DNA from: Labedella gwakjiensis
GTDB taxonomy: Bacteria; Actinomycetota; Actinomycetes; Actinomycetales; Microbacteriaceae
Length of the DNA stretch: 64,000 nucleotides
NCBI RefSeq assembly: GCF_003014675.1
Contig: NZ_PYAU01000001.1
Location: 3,534,001 to 3,598,000, forward strand
Direction of reading: 5' to 3'
The translations under genes were made by a program, and so were the position numbers. Positions 1 through 8,800 of this stretch are shown piece after piece. Each line of letters opens with the position of its first letter. Position 1 is the stretch's first letter. Below the pieces are notes generated by a model. That model searched no databases, was not told the DNA's origin, and was given only the letters and a program-made list of their open reading frames with translations.

Positions 1-1266
1 GTCCTGGCGACGCTCGGCGTGGGGCACGATCGTGGGAGCCGCATTGTCGAGAACCGACGCCCGCGTGACGACGACCCGGGCGACCTCGTCGGTCGACGGC
101 ACCTCGAACATGATCGGTCCGAGGACCTCCTCCATGATGGCGCGGAGACCACGAGCTCCGGTCTTCCGGAGCACCGCGAGGTCGGCGATCGCCTCGAGAG
201 CATCCGGGGCGAAGTCGAGCTCGACCCCGTCGATCTGGAACATGCGCTGGTACTGCTTCACGAGCGCATTCCGTGGCACGGTCAGGATCTCCATGAGAGC
301 GTGCTGATCGAGTGGGGTGACGGTCGTGACCACGGGAAGACGGCCGATGAACTCGGGGATGAGACCGAACTTGTGGAGGTCTTCCGGGAGTACCTCGGTG
401 AAGAGGTCGATCTCATCGAGCTTGGAGTGAAGGGGCGCACCGAAGCCGATGCCCTTCTTGCCGGCGCGGGACGAGATGATCTCCTCGAGCCCCGCGAACG
501 CCCCGGCCACGATGAACAGCACGTTCGTCGTGTCGATCTGGATGAACTCCTGGTGGGGGTGCTTCCGGCCACCCTGCGGAGGCACCGACGCCACCGTTCC
601 CTCAAGGATCTTCAAGAGCGCCTGCTGGACGCCCTCGCCCGAAACGTCACGCGTGATCGACGGGTTCTCGGCCTTGCGGGCGATCTTGTCGACCTCGTCG
701 ATGTAGATGATGCCGGTCTCGGCTCGCTTGACGTCGTAGTCCGCCGCCTGGATGAGCTTGAGGAGGATGTTCTCGACGTCTTCACCGACGTAGCCCGCTT
801 CGGTGAGCGCCGTGGCGTCAGCGACGGCGAACGGCACGTTCAACCGCTTCGCGAGGGTTTGCGCGAGGTATGTCTTACCGCAACCGGTCGGGCCGATGAG
901 CAGGATGTTGCTCTTCGCGATCTCGATGTCGTCACCGAGCGAATCCGCACTCGTGAGGGTCGACTTGGCTTTCACACGCTTGTAGTGGTTGTAGACGGCG
1001 ACAGACAGGGCCTTCTTCGCTGCCACCTGCCCGATGACATACTCCTCGAGGAACGAGAAGATCTCCTTGGGCTTCGGGAGCTCGAAGTCACCTGCGGGCT
1101 CTTCGCCCGCTTCGGCGAGACGCTCCTCGATGATCTCGTTGCAGAGCTCGACGCATTCGTCGCAGATGTACACACCGGGGCCGGCGATCAGTTGCTGGAC
1201 CTGCTTCTGGCTCTTGCCGCAGAACGAACACTTCAGGAGGTCTGCGCTCTCGCCTATCCGAGCCAT
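1..1266 (-). CDS. clpX: ATP-dependent Clp protease ATP-binding subunit ClpX (3' end outside window)
   Basis: ClpX is the AAA+ unfoldase that recognises substrates and threads them into the ClpP1P2 chamber. The N-terminal C4 zinc-binding domain has Cys at 13, 16, 35 and 38. The Walker A GPTGCGKT lies near residue 120 and a Walker B with DEVDK near 187, followed by the small AAA+ lid. The ATG at 1266 is preceded by GAGGGAG six bases upstream. The frame is open to base 1, giving 422 codons of a family of about 425, so only the last few residues are missing. It lies 137 bp downstream of clpP2 on the same strand, with a long stem-loop between them, so it may be partly uncoupled from the protease genes. 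Confidence 0.97.
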   Translation of the reverse strand, partial: MARIGESADLLKCSFCGKSQKQVQQLIAGPGVYICDECVELCNEIIEERLAEAGEEPAGDFELPKPKEIFSFLEEYVIGQVAAKKALSVAVYNHYKRVKAKSTLTSADSLGDDIEIAKSNILLIGPTGCGKTYLAQTLAKRLNVPFAVADATALTEAGYVGEDVENILLKLIQAADYDVKRAETGIIYIDEVDKIARKAENPSITRDVSGEGVQQALLKILEGTVASVPPQGGRKHPHQEFIQIDTTNVLFIVAGAFAGLEEIISSRAGKKGIGFGAPLHSKLDEIDLFTEVLPEDLHKFGLIPEFIGRLPVVTTVTPLDQHALMEILTVPRNALVKQYQRMFQIDGVELDFAPDALEAIADLAVLRKTGARGLRAIMEEVLGPIMFEVPSTDEVARVVVTRASVLDNAAPTIVPHAERRQD

Positions 1267-1329
1267 GCGGTCACTCCCTCTTAAGCGGTGGTACGTACTG
1301 TTCTGTCAGCCTAGCCGCTCCCTCCGACA

Positions 1330-1374
1330 ACGCTGCGCAACCGCCTCGGCTTTTCGAGGTCGATTGCGCAGCGT
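1330..1374 (-). terminator. Stem-loop between clpP2 and clpX
   Basis: Bases 1330-1340 and 1364-1374 form an 11-bp perfect stem (ACGCTGCGCAA with its complement). A second 5-bp stem (1344-1348 with 1355-1359) lies inside it and caps a T-rich loop. No U-run follows on the minus strand, so it may be a weak terminator, an attenuator or an mRNA-processing structure rather than a strict rho-independent terminator. Confidence 0.5.
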
Positions 1375-1403
1375 CGTGAGTGGAGCCCGGACGGTGTCCG
1401 GTG

Positions 1404-2072
1404 CTAGCCCTGGGTGATGGCCAGCGGGTTCTTCCGGGTCGTGAGGACCTGGTCGATGAGCCCGTACTCGAGGGCTTCTGCCGCACCGAGGATCTTGTCG
1501 CGGTCGATGTCCTTGTTGACCTGCTCCTGCGAACGGTTCGAGTGATGCGCGAGCGTCTCCTCGAGCCACGTCCGCATGCGCAGGATCTCGGCCGCCTGGA
1601 TCTCGATGTCTGACGCCTGCCCGTGACCGGATTCGCCGACGGCGGGCTGGTGGATCAGGATGCGCGCGTTCGGAAGCGCGAGGCGCTTGCCCGGCGTGCC
1701 CGCAGCTGTGAGCACGGCAGCGGCCGAGGCCGCTTGGCCGAGCACGACGGTCGACACGTGGGGCCGGATGTACTGCATCGTGTCGTAGATCGCCGTCATC
1801 GCGGTGAAGGAGCCACCGGGTGAGTTGATGTACATCACGATGTCGCGGTCCGGGTCCATGCTCTCGAGCACGAGGAGCTGGGCCATGATGTCATCGGCCG
1901 ACGCGTCGTCGACCTGAACTCCGAGGAAGATGATGCGGTCCTCGAAGAGCTTCGCGTAGGGGTCCTGGCGCTTGTAGCCGTAGGCGGTGCGCTCCTCGAA
2001 GCTCGGGAGGATGTAGCGCGCTCCCGGCATCTCCATGGAGCGGCCGGCAGCAGCGAACGTGGGGGTCTGCAT
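1404..2072 (-). CDS. clpP2: ATP-dependent Clp protease proteolytic subunit ClpP2
   Basis: Serine protease ring subunit of the actinobacterial ClpP1P2 tetradecamer, 222 aa. The catalytic triad is visible: Ser116 in GQAASAAAVL, His141 in ILIHQP, and Asp192 in the DIDRDKIL block. The N-terminal ARYILPSF segment and the sequence around the active Ser match the ClpP2 branch (as in Mycobacterium) rather than ClpP1. It follows clpP1 after 35 bp and is almost certainly co-transcribed with it. The ribosome site before the ATG is weak, so a start at the internal Met (residue 13 or 15) is possible, but the extra residues are typical of the family's propeptide region. Confidence 0.96.
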   Translation of the reverse strand: MQTPTFAAAGRSMEMPGARYILPSFEERTAYGYKRQDPYAKLFEDRIIFLGVQVDDASADDIMAQLLVLESMDPDRDIVMYINSPGGSFTAMTAIYDTMQYIRPHVSTVVLGQAASAAAVLTAAGTPGKRLALPNARILIHQPAVGESGHGQASDIEIQAAEILRMRTWLEETLAHHSNRSQEQVNKDIDRDKILGAAEALEYGLIDQVLTTRKNPLAITQG

Positions 2073-2107
2073 GGGGTTCGTCCTGTCTCTCGTTCTCTCG
2101 CCGGCGA

Positions 2108-2722
2108 TCAGACCGCGGGGTTTCCGGTGCCGCCGTCGGCGACCTCGGTACCGCCGCCGCCGATCACGTCGGTCGCGGACTCGCGGATGTGGTCGACGAA
2201 GCCGTACTCGAGGGCCTCCTGCGCGGTGAACCAGCGGTCACGGTCACCGTCCGCGTTGACCTGCTCGAGCGACTTGCCCGTCTGATCCGCCGTGATCTGC
2301 GCGAGGCGGTTCTTCATGTCGATGATGAGCTGCGCCTGAGTCTGGATGTCGCTCGAGGTTCCGCCGAAGCCACCGTGCGGCTGGTGCAGCAGGACACGGG
2401 CGTTCGGCGTGATGTACCGCTTGCCCTTCGTGCCGCTCGTGAGCAGAAGCTGCCCCATCGAGGCCGCCATACCGATCCCCACCGTGACGATGTCATTGGG
2501 GACGAACTGCATCGTGTCGTAGATCGCCATACCCGCGGTGATGGATCCACCGGGCGAGTTGACGTAGAGGTAGATGTCCTTCTTGGGATCCTCGGCCGCG
2601 AGGAGCAAGATCTTCGCGCAGATCTCGTTCGCGTTCTCGTCCCGGACCTCGGAGCCCAGCCAGATGATCCGGTCCCTCAGAAGTCGATCGAATACACTCT
2701 GGGCCATCAGAGGCTCTGCCAT
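2108..2722 (-). CDS. clpP1: ATP-dependent Clp protease proteolytic subunit ClpP1
   Basis: Second proteolytic subunit of ClpP1P2, 204 aa. Triad residues are Ser88 ([10 protein letters not shown]), His113 (LLHQPHGG) and Asp162 ([11 protein letters not shown]). The [17 protein letters not shown] block is the classical ClpP signature. The ATG at 2722 has GGAG six bases upstream. It is the first gene of the clpP1-clpP2 operon; a stem-loop at 2827-2863 separates it from tig. A GTTCGC-N5-GCG motif about 70 bp upstream resembles the ClgR activator site known to drive clp operons in actinobacteria. The C-terminus is Gly-rich and variable, which is not unusual. Confidence 0.97.
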   Translation of the reverse strand: MAEPLMAQSVFDRLLRDRIIWLGSEVRDENANEICAKILLLAAEDPKKDIYLYVNSPGGSITAGMAIYDTMQFVPNDIVTVGIGMAASMGQLLLTSGTKGKRYITPNARVLLHQPHGGFGGTSSDIQTQAQLIIDMKNRLAQITADQTGKSLEQVNADGDRDRWFTAQEALEYGFVDHIRESATDVIGGGGTEVADGGTGNPAV

Positions 2723-2790
2723 GTCGCGCTCCGTTTCAGTTGTCGCTTGCGTTATCGAACTTATCGGGTGCGACGCTGGCGGGTCGCCGT

Positions 2791-2804
2791 GTTCGCCGTG
2801 GGCG
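2791..2804. promoter_or_regulatory. Putative ClgR-type operator upstream of clpP1P2
   Basis: GTTCGC (2791-2796), five bases, then GCG (2802-2804) matches the GTTCGC-N5-GCG core described for ClgR, the clp gene activator of actinobacteria. Only part of the downstream half-site of a full palindrome is present. Its position about 70 bp upstream of the clpP1 start suits activation. clgR itself is not in the window. Confidence 0.4.
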
Positions 2805-2826
2805 CATATCGAGCCGCATCAACGGC

Positions 2827-2863
2827 GAAGCGGGCCGTCGACATGACGTCGACGACCCGCTTC
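2827..2863 (-). terminator. Stem-loop downstream of tig
   Basis: GAAGCGGG (2827-2834) pairs with CCCGCTTC (2856-2863), and an inner GTCGAC/GTCGAC stem extends the hairpin. It sits 17 bp past the tig stop codon and before the clpP1 promoter. There is no U-tract, but the position fits transcript-end formation for tig. Confidence 0.6.
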
Positions 2864-2879
2864 ACGGAAGAGGAACGGC

Positions 2880-4220
2880 CTACTTCGAGGCGGACTCGTC
2901 GTCCGCATCGGCGGCGGCGTCCTCAGACTCGTCGATCTCGTCGTCGTCCGACGGGATGAACCCGCTGAGGTCGACGGGCTTGCCATCGGTGTCCACGACG
3001 GTGACCTTGCCGAGCGTGATGGCGATCGCCTTGTTGCGTGCGACCTCGCCCATCATCTGCGGGATCTGGCCGTTCTCGTCGAGCACCTTGATGAACTCGC
3101 CGGGCTCCATGCCGTACTGGGCTGCACCCTGGATCAGGTAGGACGTGAGTTCCTCCTGGCTGACCTGGACCTTCTCGGTCTCCGCGATCTGGTCGAAGAG
3201 GATCTGCGTCTTGAAGGTCTTCTCGCTCGATTCCGTGACCTCGGTGCGGTGAGCGTCATCCTCGAGACGACCCTCACCCTCGAGGTGACGGTGCACCTCG
3301 TCCTCGATGAGCTTCGGCGGAACGGGGACGTCGACCTTCTCCAGGAGGGCGTCGACGAGCTTCGTGCGCGCCTCGTTGCCCTGACCGAAGGCCTTCTGAC
3401 GCTCGACCTGCTCGGTGAGGCTCTCGCGGAGCTCGGCGATGGTGTCGAACTCGCTCGCGATCTGGGCGAAGTCGTCATCGGCCTCAGGAAGCTCGCGCTC
3501 CTTGACAGCCGTGACCGTGACGGTGATCTCAGCGGTCTCGCCGGCGTGCTCTCCACCGAGGAGGTCGGACGAGAACGTCGTCGTCTCACCGGCGGTGAGC
3601 GACTCGAGCGCCTCGTCGATACCTTCGAGCAGCTCGCCGGAGCCGAGCTCATAGGAGATGCCGGAGGCGTTGTCGACCTCGTCGCCGTTGATCGTGGCGA
3701 TGAGGTCGATCTGGGCGAAGTCACCCGTCTTGGCCGGACGGTCGACGGTGACGAGCGTGCCGAACCGGGTACGGAGACGCTCGAGCTCCTCGTCGATGTC
3801 CGCGTCGGTGACGGCGGCGGGCTCGACCTCGATCGTGATCTCGTCGAGCGCGGGCACCTCGACCTCGGGGCGGACGTCGACCTCGATGGTCACGAGGAGG
3901 TCGCCGGAGAAGTCCTTGTCGCTGGGCCACTCGGTGATGTCGGCCTCTGGACGGCCCAGGGTGCGGATGCCTTCGGTCGTGACGGCCTCGCGGTAGAACT
4001 TGTCGAGGCCTTCGTTGACGGCGTGCTCGAGCACGGCGCCCTTGCCGACACGCTGATCGATGATGGGCGGCGGGATCTTGCCCTTGCGGAATCCGGGCAC
4101 GTTGATCTGCTCGGCGATGTGTCCGTAGGCGTGGTCGATGCTGGGCTTCAGCTCGTCCGGCGTCACGGCGATCGCGAGCTTGACGCGCGTCGGGCTGAGC
4201 TTTTCGACGGTGGTCTTCAC
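2880..4220 (-). CDS. tig: Trigger factor, ribosome-associated chaperone/peptidyl-prolyl isomerase
   Basis: Ribosome-bound folding factor that meets nascent chains; 446 aa, the usual size. The N-terminal ribosome-binding domain carries the GFRKGKIP signature (about residues 43-50). A central FKBP-type PPIase domain follows, then the C-terminal chaperone domain. The tail is strongly acidic (Asp/Glu/Ala after about residue 425), a common actinobacterial extension. The start is GTG at 4220 with AGGAGA ten bases upstream. It lies upstream of clpP1-clpP2-clpX on the same strand, the conserved bacterial neighbourhood linking folding and degradation of new proteins. Confidence 0.97.
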   Translation of the reverse strand: MKTTVEKLSPTRVKLAIAVTPDELKPSIDHAYGHIAEQINVPGFRKGKIPPPIIDQRVGKGAVLEHAVNEGLDKFYREAVTTEGIRTLGRPEADITEWPSDKDFSGDLLVTIEVDVRPEVEVPALDEITIEVEPAAVTDADIDEELERLRTRFGTLVTVDRPAKTGDFAQIDLIATINGDEVDNASGISYELGSGELLEGIDEALESLTAGETTTFSSDLLGGEHAGETAEITVTVTAVKERELPEADDDFAQIASEFDTIAELRESLTEQVERQKAFGQGNEARTKLVDALLEKVDVPVPPKLIEDEVHRHLEGEGRLEDDAHRTEVTESSEKTFKTQILFDQIAETEKVQVSQEELTSYLIQGAAQYGMEPGEFIKVLDENGQIPQMMGEVARNKAIAITLGKVTVVDTDGKPVDLSGFIPSDDDEIDESEDAAADADDESASK

Positions 4221-4263
4221 GTTGGTACGTTCTCCTGGTTGGTGGATCTGACGTCAGTGGTCG

Positions 4264-4340
4264 TGGTCGGGGCGACAGGATTCGAACCTGCGACTTCCCG
4301 CTCCCAAAGCGGGCGCTCTACCAAGCTGAGCTACGCCCCG
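4264..4340 (-). tRNA. tRNA-Pro (anticodon TGG)
   Basis: The reverse strand folds as a complete cloverleaf with 7-bp acceptor stem CGGGGCG/CGCCCCG, a TTTGGGA anticodon loop giving TGG, and the T-arm GGTTCGAATCC. The CCA end is encoded (4264-4266). Confidence 0.97.
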
Positions 4341-4484
4341 GCTGACTCAAGCCGGTGGTCACACGACCTCGCGTAGCTGGCGTCGGGCGGATGGACCTCA
4401 TGCAGTCTAGCCTCAATCGAGCGCGGCACCCTGACCCACGTGCACGGAACGGCCACGTCGATGTAGTAACCTTGCAGGGCGCTT

Positions 4485-4501
4485 GCGGCGTCTGACGCCG
4501 C
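4485..4501. other. Perfect 8-bp palindrome upstream of tRNA-Gly
   Basis: GCGGCGTC, one base, then GACGCCGC, followed by TTTCGT. It lies in the 211-bp gap between the two tRNA genes with no gene whose 3' end it would serve. It could be a protein-binding palindrome or the terminator of a short unannotated transcript. Confidence 0.35.
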
Positions 4502-4511
4502 TTTCGTAGCA

Positions 4512-4540
4512 GTGACAATTGAAATCCCCCCGACGGATAT
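4512..4540 (+). promoter_or_regulatory. Possible tRNA-Gly promoter
   Basis: GTGACA (4512-4517) and GGATAT (4535-4540) are separated by 17 bp and end 11 bp before the mature tRNA 5' end. The match to a housekeeping promoter is only moderate. Confidence 0.3.
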
Positions 4541-4551
4541 CCGCCGGATTC

Positions 4552-4625
4552 GGGGCTGTAGCTTAGTGGTAAAGCCTCTGTCTTCCAAACAGATGATGCG
4601 AGTTCGATTCTCGTCAGCCCCTCCA
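4552..4625 (+). tRNA. tRNA-Gly (anticodon TCC)
   Basis: Full cloverleaf: acceptor stem GGGGCTG/CAGCCCC, anticodon loop CTTCCAA giving TCC, T-arm AGTTCGATTCT, encoded CCA at 4623-4625. Confidence 0.97.
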
Positions 4626-4702
4626 TCTCGACCGACCTCCTGGTATACGGGTCGTCCGCGAGCGCGACCTGGGGCCGAAGGCATGATCACCGAGCGACGA
4701 GC

Positions 4703-4900
4703 ATGAACGCACGCGATCAGAGGCGTCTCACGCGGGCGCGTGCCCTCTGGACCTTCGCCGCCTCGGCCTTCACGGTCGCCTCGGCCATCGCGTTCGGACT
4801 CGGCCGTCCCGGGCTCGGGGTGGCCTTCCTCGTCGGGCTCACGATCTGTCTCGGTGGGCTCACCCGTGCCGGGCGTTCGACCGGGGGACGGCGCGGTTAG
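4703..4900 (+). CDS. Small putative membrane protein
   Basis: A 65-residue ORF with a basic N-terminus (NARDQRRLTRAR) followed by two hydrophobic stretches (about residues 15-33 and 38-53) and a basic Gly/Arg tail, so it would be a two-helix inner-membrane protein. No Shine-Dalgarno and no -10 hexamer is evident at the expected distance. I do not recognise a family. The reading frame has natural-looking membrane composition, but the length leaves real doubt. Confidence 0.45.
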   Translation: MNARDQRRLTRARALWTFAASAFTVASAIAFGLGRPGLGVAFLVGLTICLGGLTRAGRSTGGRRG

Positions 4901-4909
4901 GCTGACCCC

Positions 4910-5140
4910 TCAGTCGCCCTGCTCGACCCATCGCGCGAGCTTTGCGAGGAATCGCCGACGTTCGCGCCGAGACGACCGGGGCATCCATCCGCTACTCCCT
5001 CCCCACATCATGGTCGGAGGGGTGAAACACCACAGCCCGATCCTGGTCCGCCAGATCACGACGTTGTCGTGGGGCTCGGTATCGGTGTCGATGATCGCCC
5101 GACCGCGCCGAACACCGACACATTCATGACGCGCCACCAC
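4910..5140 (-). CDS. Small hypothetical protein
   Basis: A 76-residue ORF starting at GTG 5140. It contains a DTDTEPHDNVVIWRTR segment and a basic C-terminal half. It fills the otherwise empty 4.9-5.17 kb gap and converges on the preceding small membrane ORF. No ribosome site is obvious and no known domain is recognised. It is kept because no better candidate occupies the stretch; it could equally be non-coding. Confidence 0.35.
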   Translation of the reverse strand: MVARHECVGVRRGRAIIDTDTEPHDNVVIWRTRIGLWCFTPPTMMWGGSSGWMPRSSRRERRRFLAKLARWVEQGD

Positions 5141-5174
5141 CGTTCGGGGCGGTAGCTCGGGAAGCGTCCCCCGT

Positions 5175-5720
5175 TCACCCGGCTATCGCGCCACGGTGCA
5201 GCGCGCTGTACTCGATGTAGGTGTCGGCGTTGCGCCGGAGGCCGTCGATCTCGTCGTCCGTGAGCGAACGCCTGACCTTGGCGGGGACGCCCGCGACGAG
5301 ACTGCGCGGGGGGACGACGGTCCCGCCGAGCACCACAGCTCCCCCGGCGACGAGACTCTCCTCTCCGATCACGGCTCCGCTCAGAACGACGGCACCCATG
5401 CCGATGAGACTGCCGTCGCCGATCCGGCAGCCGTGCACGACCGCGTTGTGACCCACGGACACTCCCGCGCCGATGGTGACTCCGCTCCCGGAATCGACGT
5501 GCACCGCTACCCCGTCCTGGAGGTTGCTCCGCTCGCCGATCACCACGGGCGCGCGCTCGGCCCGCACGACCGCGTTGTACCAGACGCTCGCACCGGAGGC
5601 GATCGTCACGTCGCCCACGATGCGCGCGCCGGGAGCGATGAAGACGCCATCGGCGATGCGTGGGGCCGGTACGCCGGGAAGAGCGATGGCGGTCGATGGG
5701 ACGTGGTGGTCTTCACTCAT
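5175..5720 (-). CDS. Gamma-carbonic-anhydrase-like hexapeptide-repeat protein
   Basis: Left-handed beta-helix protein of the gamma-CA/PaaY/YrdA group, about 181 aa. Repeated [LIV]-G-x-x-x-x hexapeptides run from about residue 22 to 150. The three His expected to bind metal are present, one in AVHVD and two in GHNAVVHG. The family includes true carbonic anhydrases and acyl-CoA-linked proteins of unknown reaction, so the enzyme activity is not certain. An in-frame GTG lies two codons upstream (5726). I prefer the ATG at 5720 because TAGCGT sits exactly six bases before it, the leaderless-promoter arrangement seen repeatedly in this window. Confidence 0.88.
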   Translation of the reverse strand: MSEDHHVPSTAIALPGVPAPRIADGVFIAPGARIVGDVTIASGASVWYNAVVRAERAPVVIGERSNLQDGVAVHVDSGSGVTIGAGVSVGHNAVVHGCRIGDGSLIGMGAVVLSGAVIGEESLVAGGAVVLGGTVVPPRSLVAGVPAKVRRSLTDDEIDGLRRNADTYIEYSALHRGAIAG

Positions 5721-5726
5721 GGCCAC

Positions 5727-5732
5727 ACGCTA
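5727..5732 (-). promoter_or_regulatory. -10 hexamer, gamma-CA-like gene (leaderless)
   Basis: TAGCGT on the minus strand, six bases before the ATG at 5720. It fixes the start choice. Confidence 0.55.
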
Positions 5733-5838
5733 GCCGCTCCCCCACGGCCTGGGCACGACCGACCTGTGGACGGCGGGGGATCCCACATCGGGGGGCCCAG
5801 TACGAGAAGCTCGCACGCCCTCTGGCAGAGTGTGCGGC

Positions 5839-8800
5839 ATGACCGATTCGCAGCACCCTCGAACGGCCCATCCGCAACGGTTCTGGCCCGTGCGTCCCGC
5901 GGACCTCGTGGACACGTCGCTCTGTCCGTCCTGCTTCCGAACGCTGGGCGCGTCGGTATGCGGGTTCTGCGGGCTCGACCTCCGCACGCCACTCGCTGCC
6001 CGAGTCCTGGAGCTCGGGCGGGCGATGGTGCAGACGGAGGCGGAGCGCCAGGCCGTCATCGTCGATATCCGGCACGAGGCCTGGCAACGGGCAGCTTCTC
6101 GCCCCACGCCCCCTGACCAACCGACGGTCGTTCAGGCATGGGCGGCTGCAGGCCCGACGACGACATCTCGCGAGACGGCAGCCGGCGCGATCCCGGCGCC
6201 CGGTCCGTTCCCACCCCCTGGTGGACCCGCGCCCCGTGATGAGGCCCTCCCGGTTTCGCAGGGCCGCGCCGGAGTGCCCGCTCGACAGCCGGTCTCGCCT
6301 CAGCGCATCGGCGAGTCGCCCGAGCAGCACCGTCGCTCGACCGGACAGATCCTCCTCCTCACGGCGGGTGTCGTCCTCGTCTCGGTGTTCGCCATCTTCT
6401 TCGCGATTCTCGCCTACGTCTTCGCCACCGTGGAGTTTCGTTCGATCCTCACGGGTATCGCGAGCCTCCTCGTCCTGGGTATCGCGTGGACGCTGCGCTC
6501 CCGTCGACTCGCGGGCACCGCTGAGGGAATCGCCGTCATCGGTGTCGTGCTGCTCCTTCTCGACGTGTGGATCATTCGGGTGAATCGCCTGTTCTCCGTC
6601 GATCGTCTCGACGTGTGGCTCTACACCGGACTTGCTCTCGTGGTCCTCGCGTCCATCCTCGTCGGCATCGCCCGACTGACGGGTCTCCGAGCCCCCTCCC
6701 TCTCCGCGGTCCTCGTCGCTCCGGTCGGGGTCTTCGCGCTCGGTGTCGGTGGCTCGGCATCCTTGGACGACGGGGCTGCACGAGTACTGCTCGGCGCTGT
6801 TGCGGCCGTCCTCGTCGGCGCGGTCGAACTCGTCGCACCGGTGCCTCGGGCCGAGCGCGAGATGACTCGCCTCGGCGCGTTGATCTTCGGAGTCGTGGCC
6901 ATCTCCGTGGCCGGTGCCGCATTCCGCACGATCGACGGGGGACCCGTCCTCGCCTTCGCCCTCTCTGCGGCCGCGTGGTGTCTCGTCCTCCTCGTCGCTC
7001 ATCGGTCGACGACCGCCCTCGCGGGCCCGGCGTGGCGGGTCCTCGCGGGGCTCGGACTGGCGCTTGCGCTAGGGGGCCTCGCCGTCTCCGCCGCTGACGA
7101 AGTGGCGACGACTCCCCCGGTCGTCGATGCGCTGCGCCCCGTGTTCCTCGCGGCGGCCGCGCTTGTCGTCGTCGCCGTCGCGAAGTCCGTGCCGGATGCG
7201 GCACGGCGCACCTTGCACCTCGTCTCGGCCGTCATGATGTCGTTCACGTCCCTCGCACTGCTGCTCCCGGCGGGCCTCGTCGTCGAACATGCAGGCGATG
7301 CGCTGTCCTCTCCGTGGTTCAGGACGTACCCGACGGGAGCGCTTCTCGTGGGAATGGAGGGTCTCGCCGAGTCCACCGCCGGCCTGGGCGTCACCGCGGT
7401 CCTCGTAGCCCTCCAGCTCCGCGCCCTCGGCGCTGGGCGGGTCGTCGCGATCTGGGGGTGGGGTCCCGTGGTCGTCTTGTCGCTCGCCGTCATCGGCGGC
7501 GCACTCGCCGTTCCGGGCGTGGTCGTGTCGATCGCGATCCTCCTCATCGCCGCCGCTGTCGCACTCGTGCTGTGCGTGTGGAGTCGACCTGGCCCCCAGA
7601 TCCGCACGACGGCGTTCGCGTGCAGCATCATGCTCGCGCTGCTCACCTCCGCGCTGGCGACCGCCAGCGCGGCCGTCTGGCCGGGGGCCGCACTTGTCAC
7701 GCTCGTCATCCTGGTCGGCGCCCGCGCGCTCGTTTCCCAGCGGCGCACACCCGGGGCCGCAGCGTCGGGAGTGATCGCCTCGACCAGCGTCGCCGTCGCC
7801 GTCATCGGCATCGGCCTCGTCGCGCCTTCGTGGGCGCGATCGATCGACCTCGTCGGCGGGCCGGTCCCCGACGGTTTCGGCGTCGCGGTCGCCGGTGCCG
7901 CCGTGCTCATCGCGCTCGCCCTCCTCGTCGGCCGGCTGACCACTGTCGAGGCCGTCGTCGTCGCCTGTCTCGCTGCGGTCGCGACCGTCGCATCCTGGGG
8001 AATCGTGTGGGTCCTCCAGAACGGAGTGGCCGACGTCGGCTGGCGGATCGCGATCGCGCTCTCGGTTCTCGCTGCGGCGGTCTGCTGGAGCGGACGACGT
8101 CGGCCCGAGATCGTTCGTGTCATCGCAGTGTCGGCCATCGTGCCCACGTCGACGGTCATGGCGGCCGAGATCGGCCTGTGGCTCGACCACGGAGCGACCG
8201 AGGGCCTGGGGGTCCTCGCGGCCGGCGGCACCCTCGGCCTCATCGCTGCGGTCAACGCCGTCCGGGTCGCGCGGTCTCGGTCCGTCGCTCTCGCCGCGGA
8301 CATCGGGACCGCCGTACCGGCGCTCGTCATCCTCGTCCTCACGGCCGGCCTCGGCGCTCCGCTCGGGCCACTCTCGCTCCTCATCCTCGCCGCCGCGCCG
8401 ACATTCGTCGCCTTCCGCCCGATCGGAGGCGTCCACCCCCGTCGACAGCTCGGTTGGGTCGGCGCGATCCTCGCGACCGCGGCGCTCTGGTGGTTCCTCG
8501 CGGATCGGTCGGTGGACACGGTCGAGTTCTACTCCCTGCCCGTCGCCGGGCTGCTCATGATCGTGGGAGGCGTCTCGACGATCAGTCGTACGCGAACCAT
8601 CGAAGGCCGACGGACGCCGCTCGGGCGCATCCAGGGCGCCGACGTGGTTGTCGGTGCGGCTGCGGCCATCGCGACACTCCCGAGTGCGTTCCAGGCGGGG
8701 TCCGGGCCGATCGGGCGCGCCGTCGTGGTCGTCGCGATCGGCGTCGCGCTCCTGGTTCTTGCCCTGGTCCTGCTCCGAGATTCGTGGCTCCTGCGTGGAC

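Noticed and set aside
7069-8436. Long minus-strand open frame inside the large membrane-protein gene
   Set aside because: It is Asp/Arg/Glu-rich antisense of a hydrophobic GC-rich gene and has no family resemblance. It is a codon-bias shadow.
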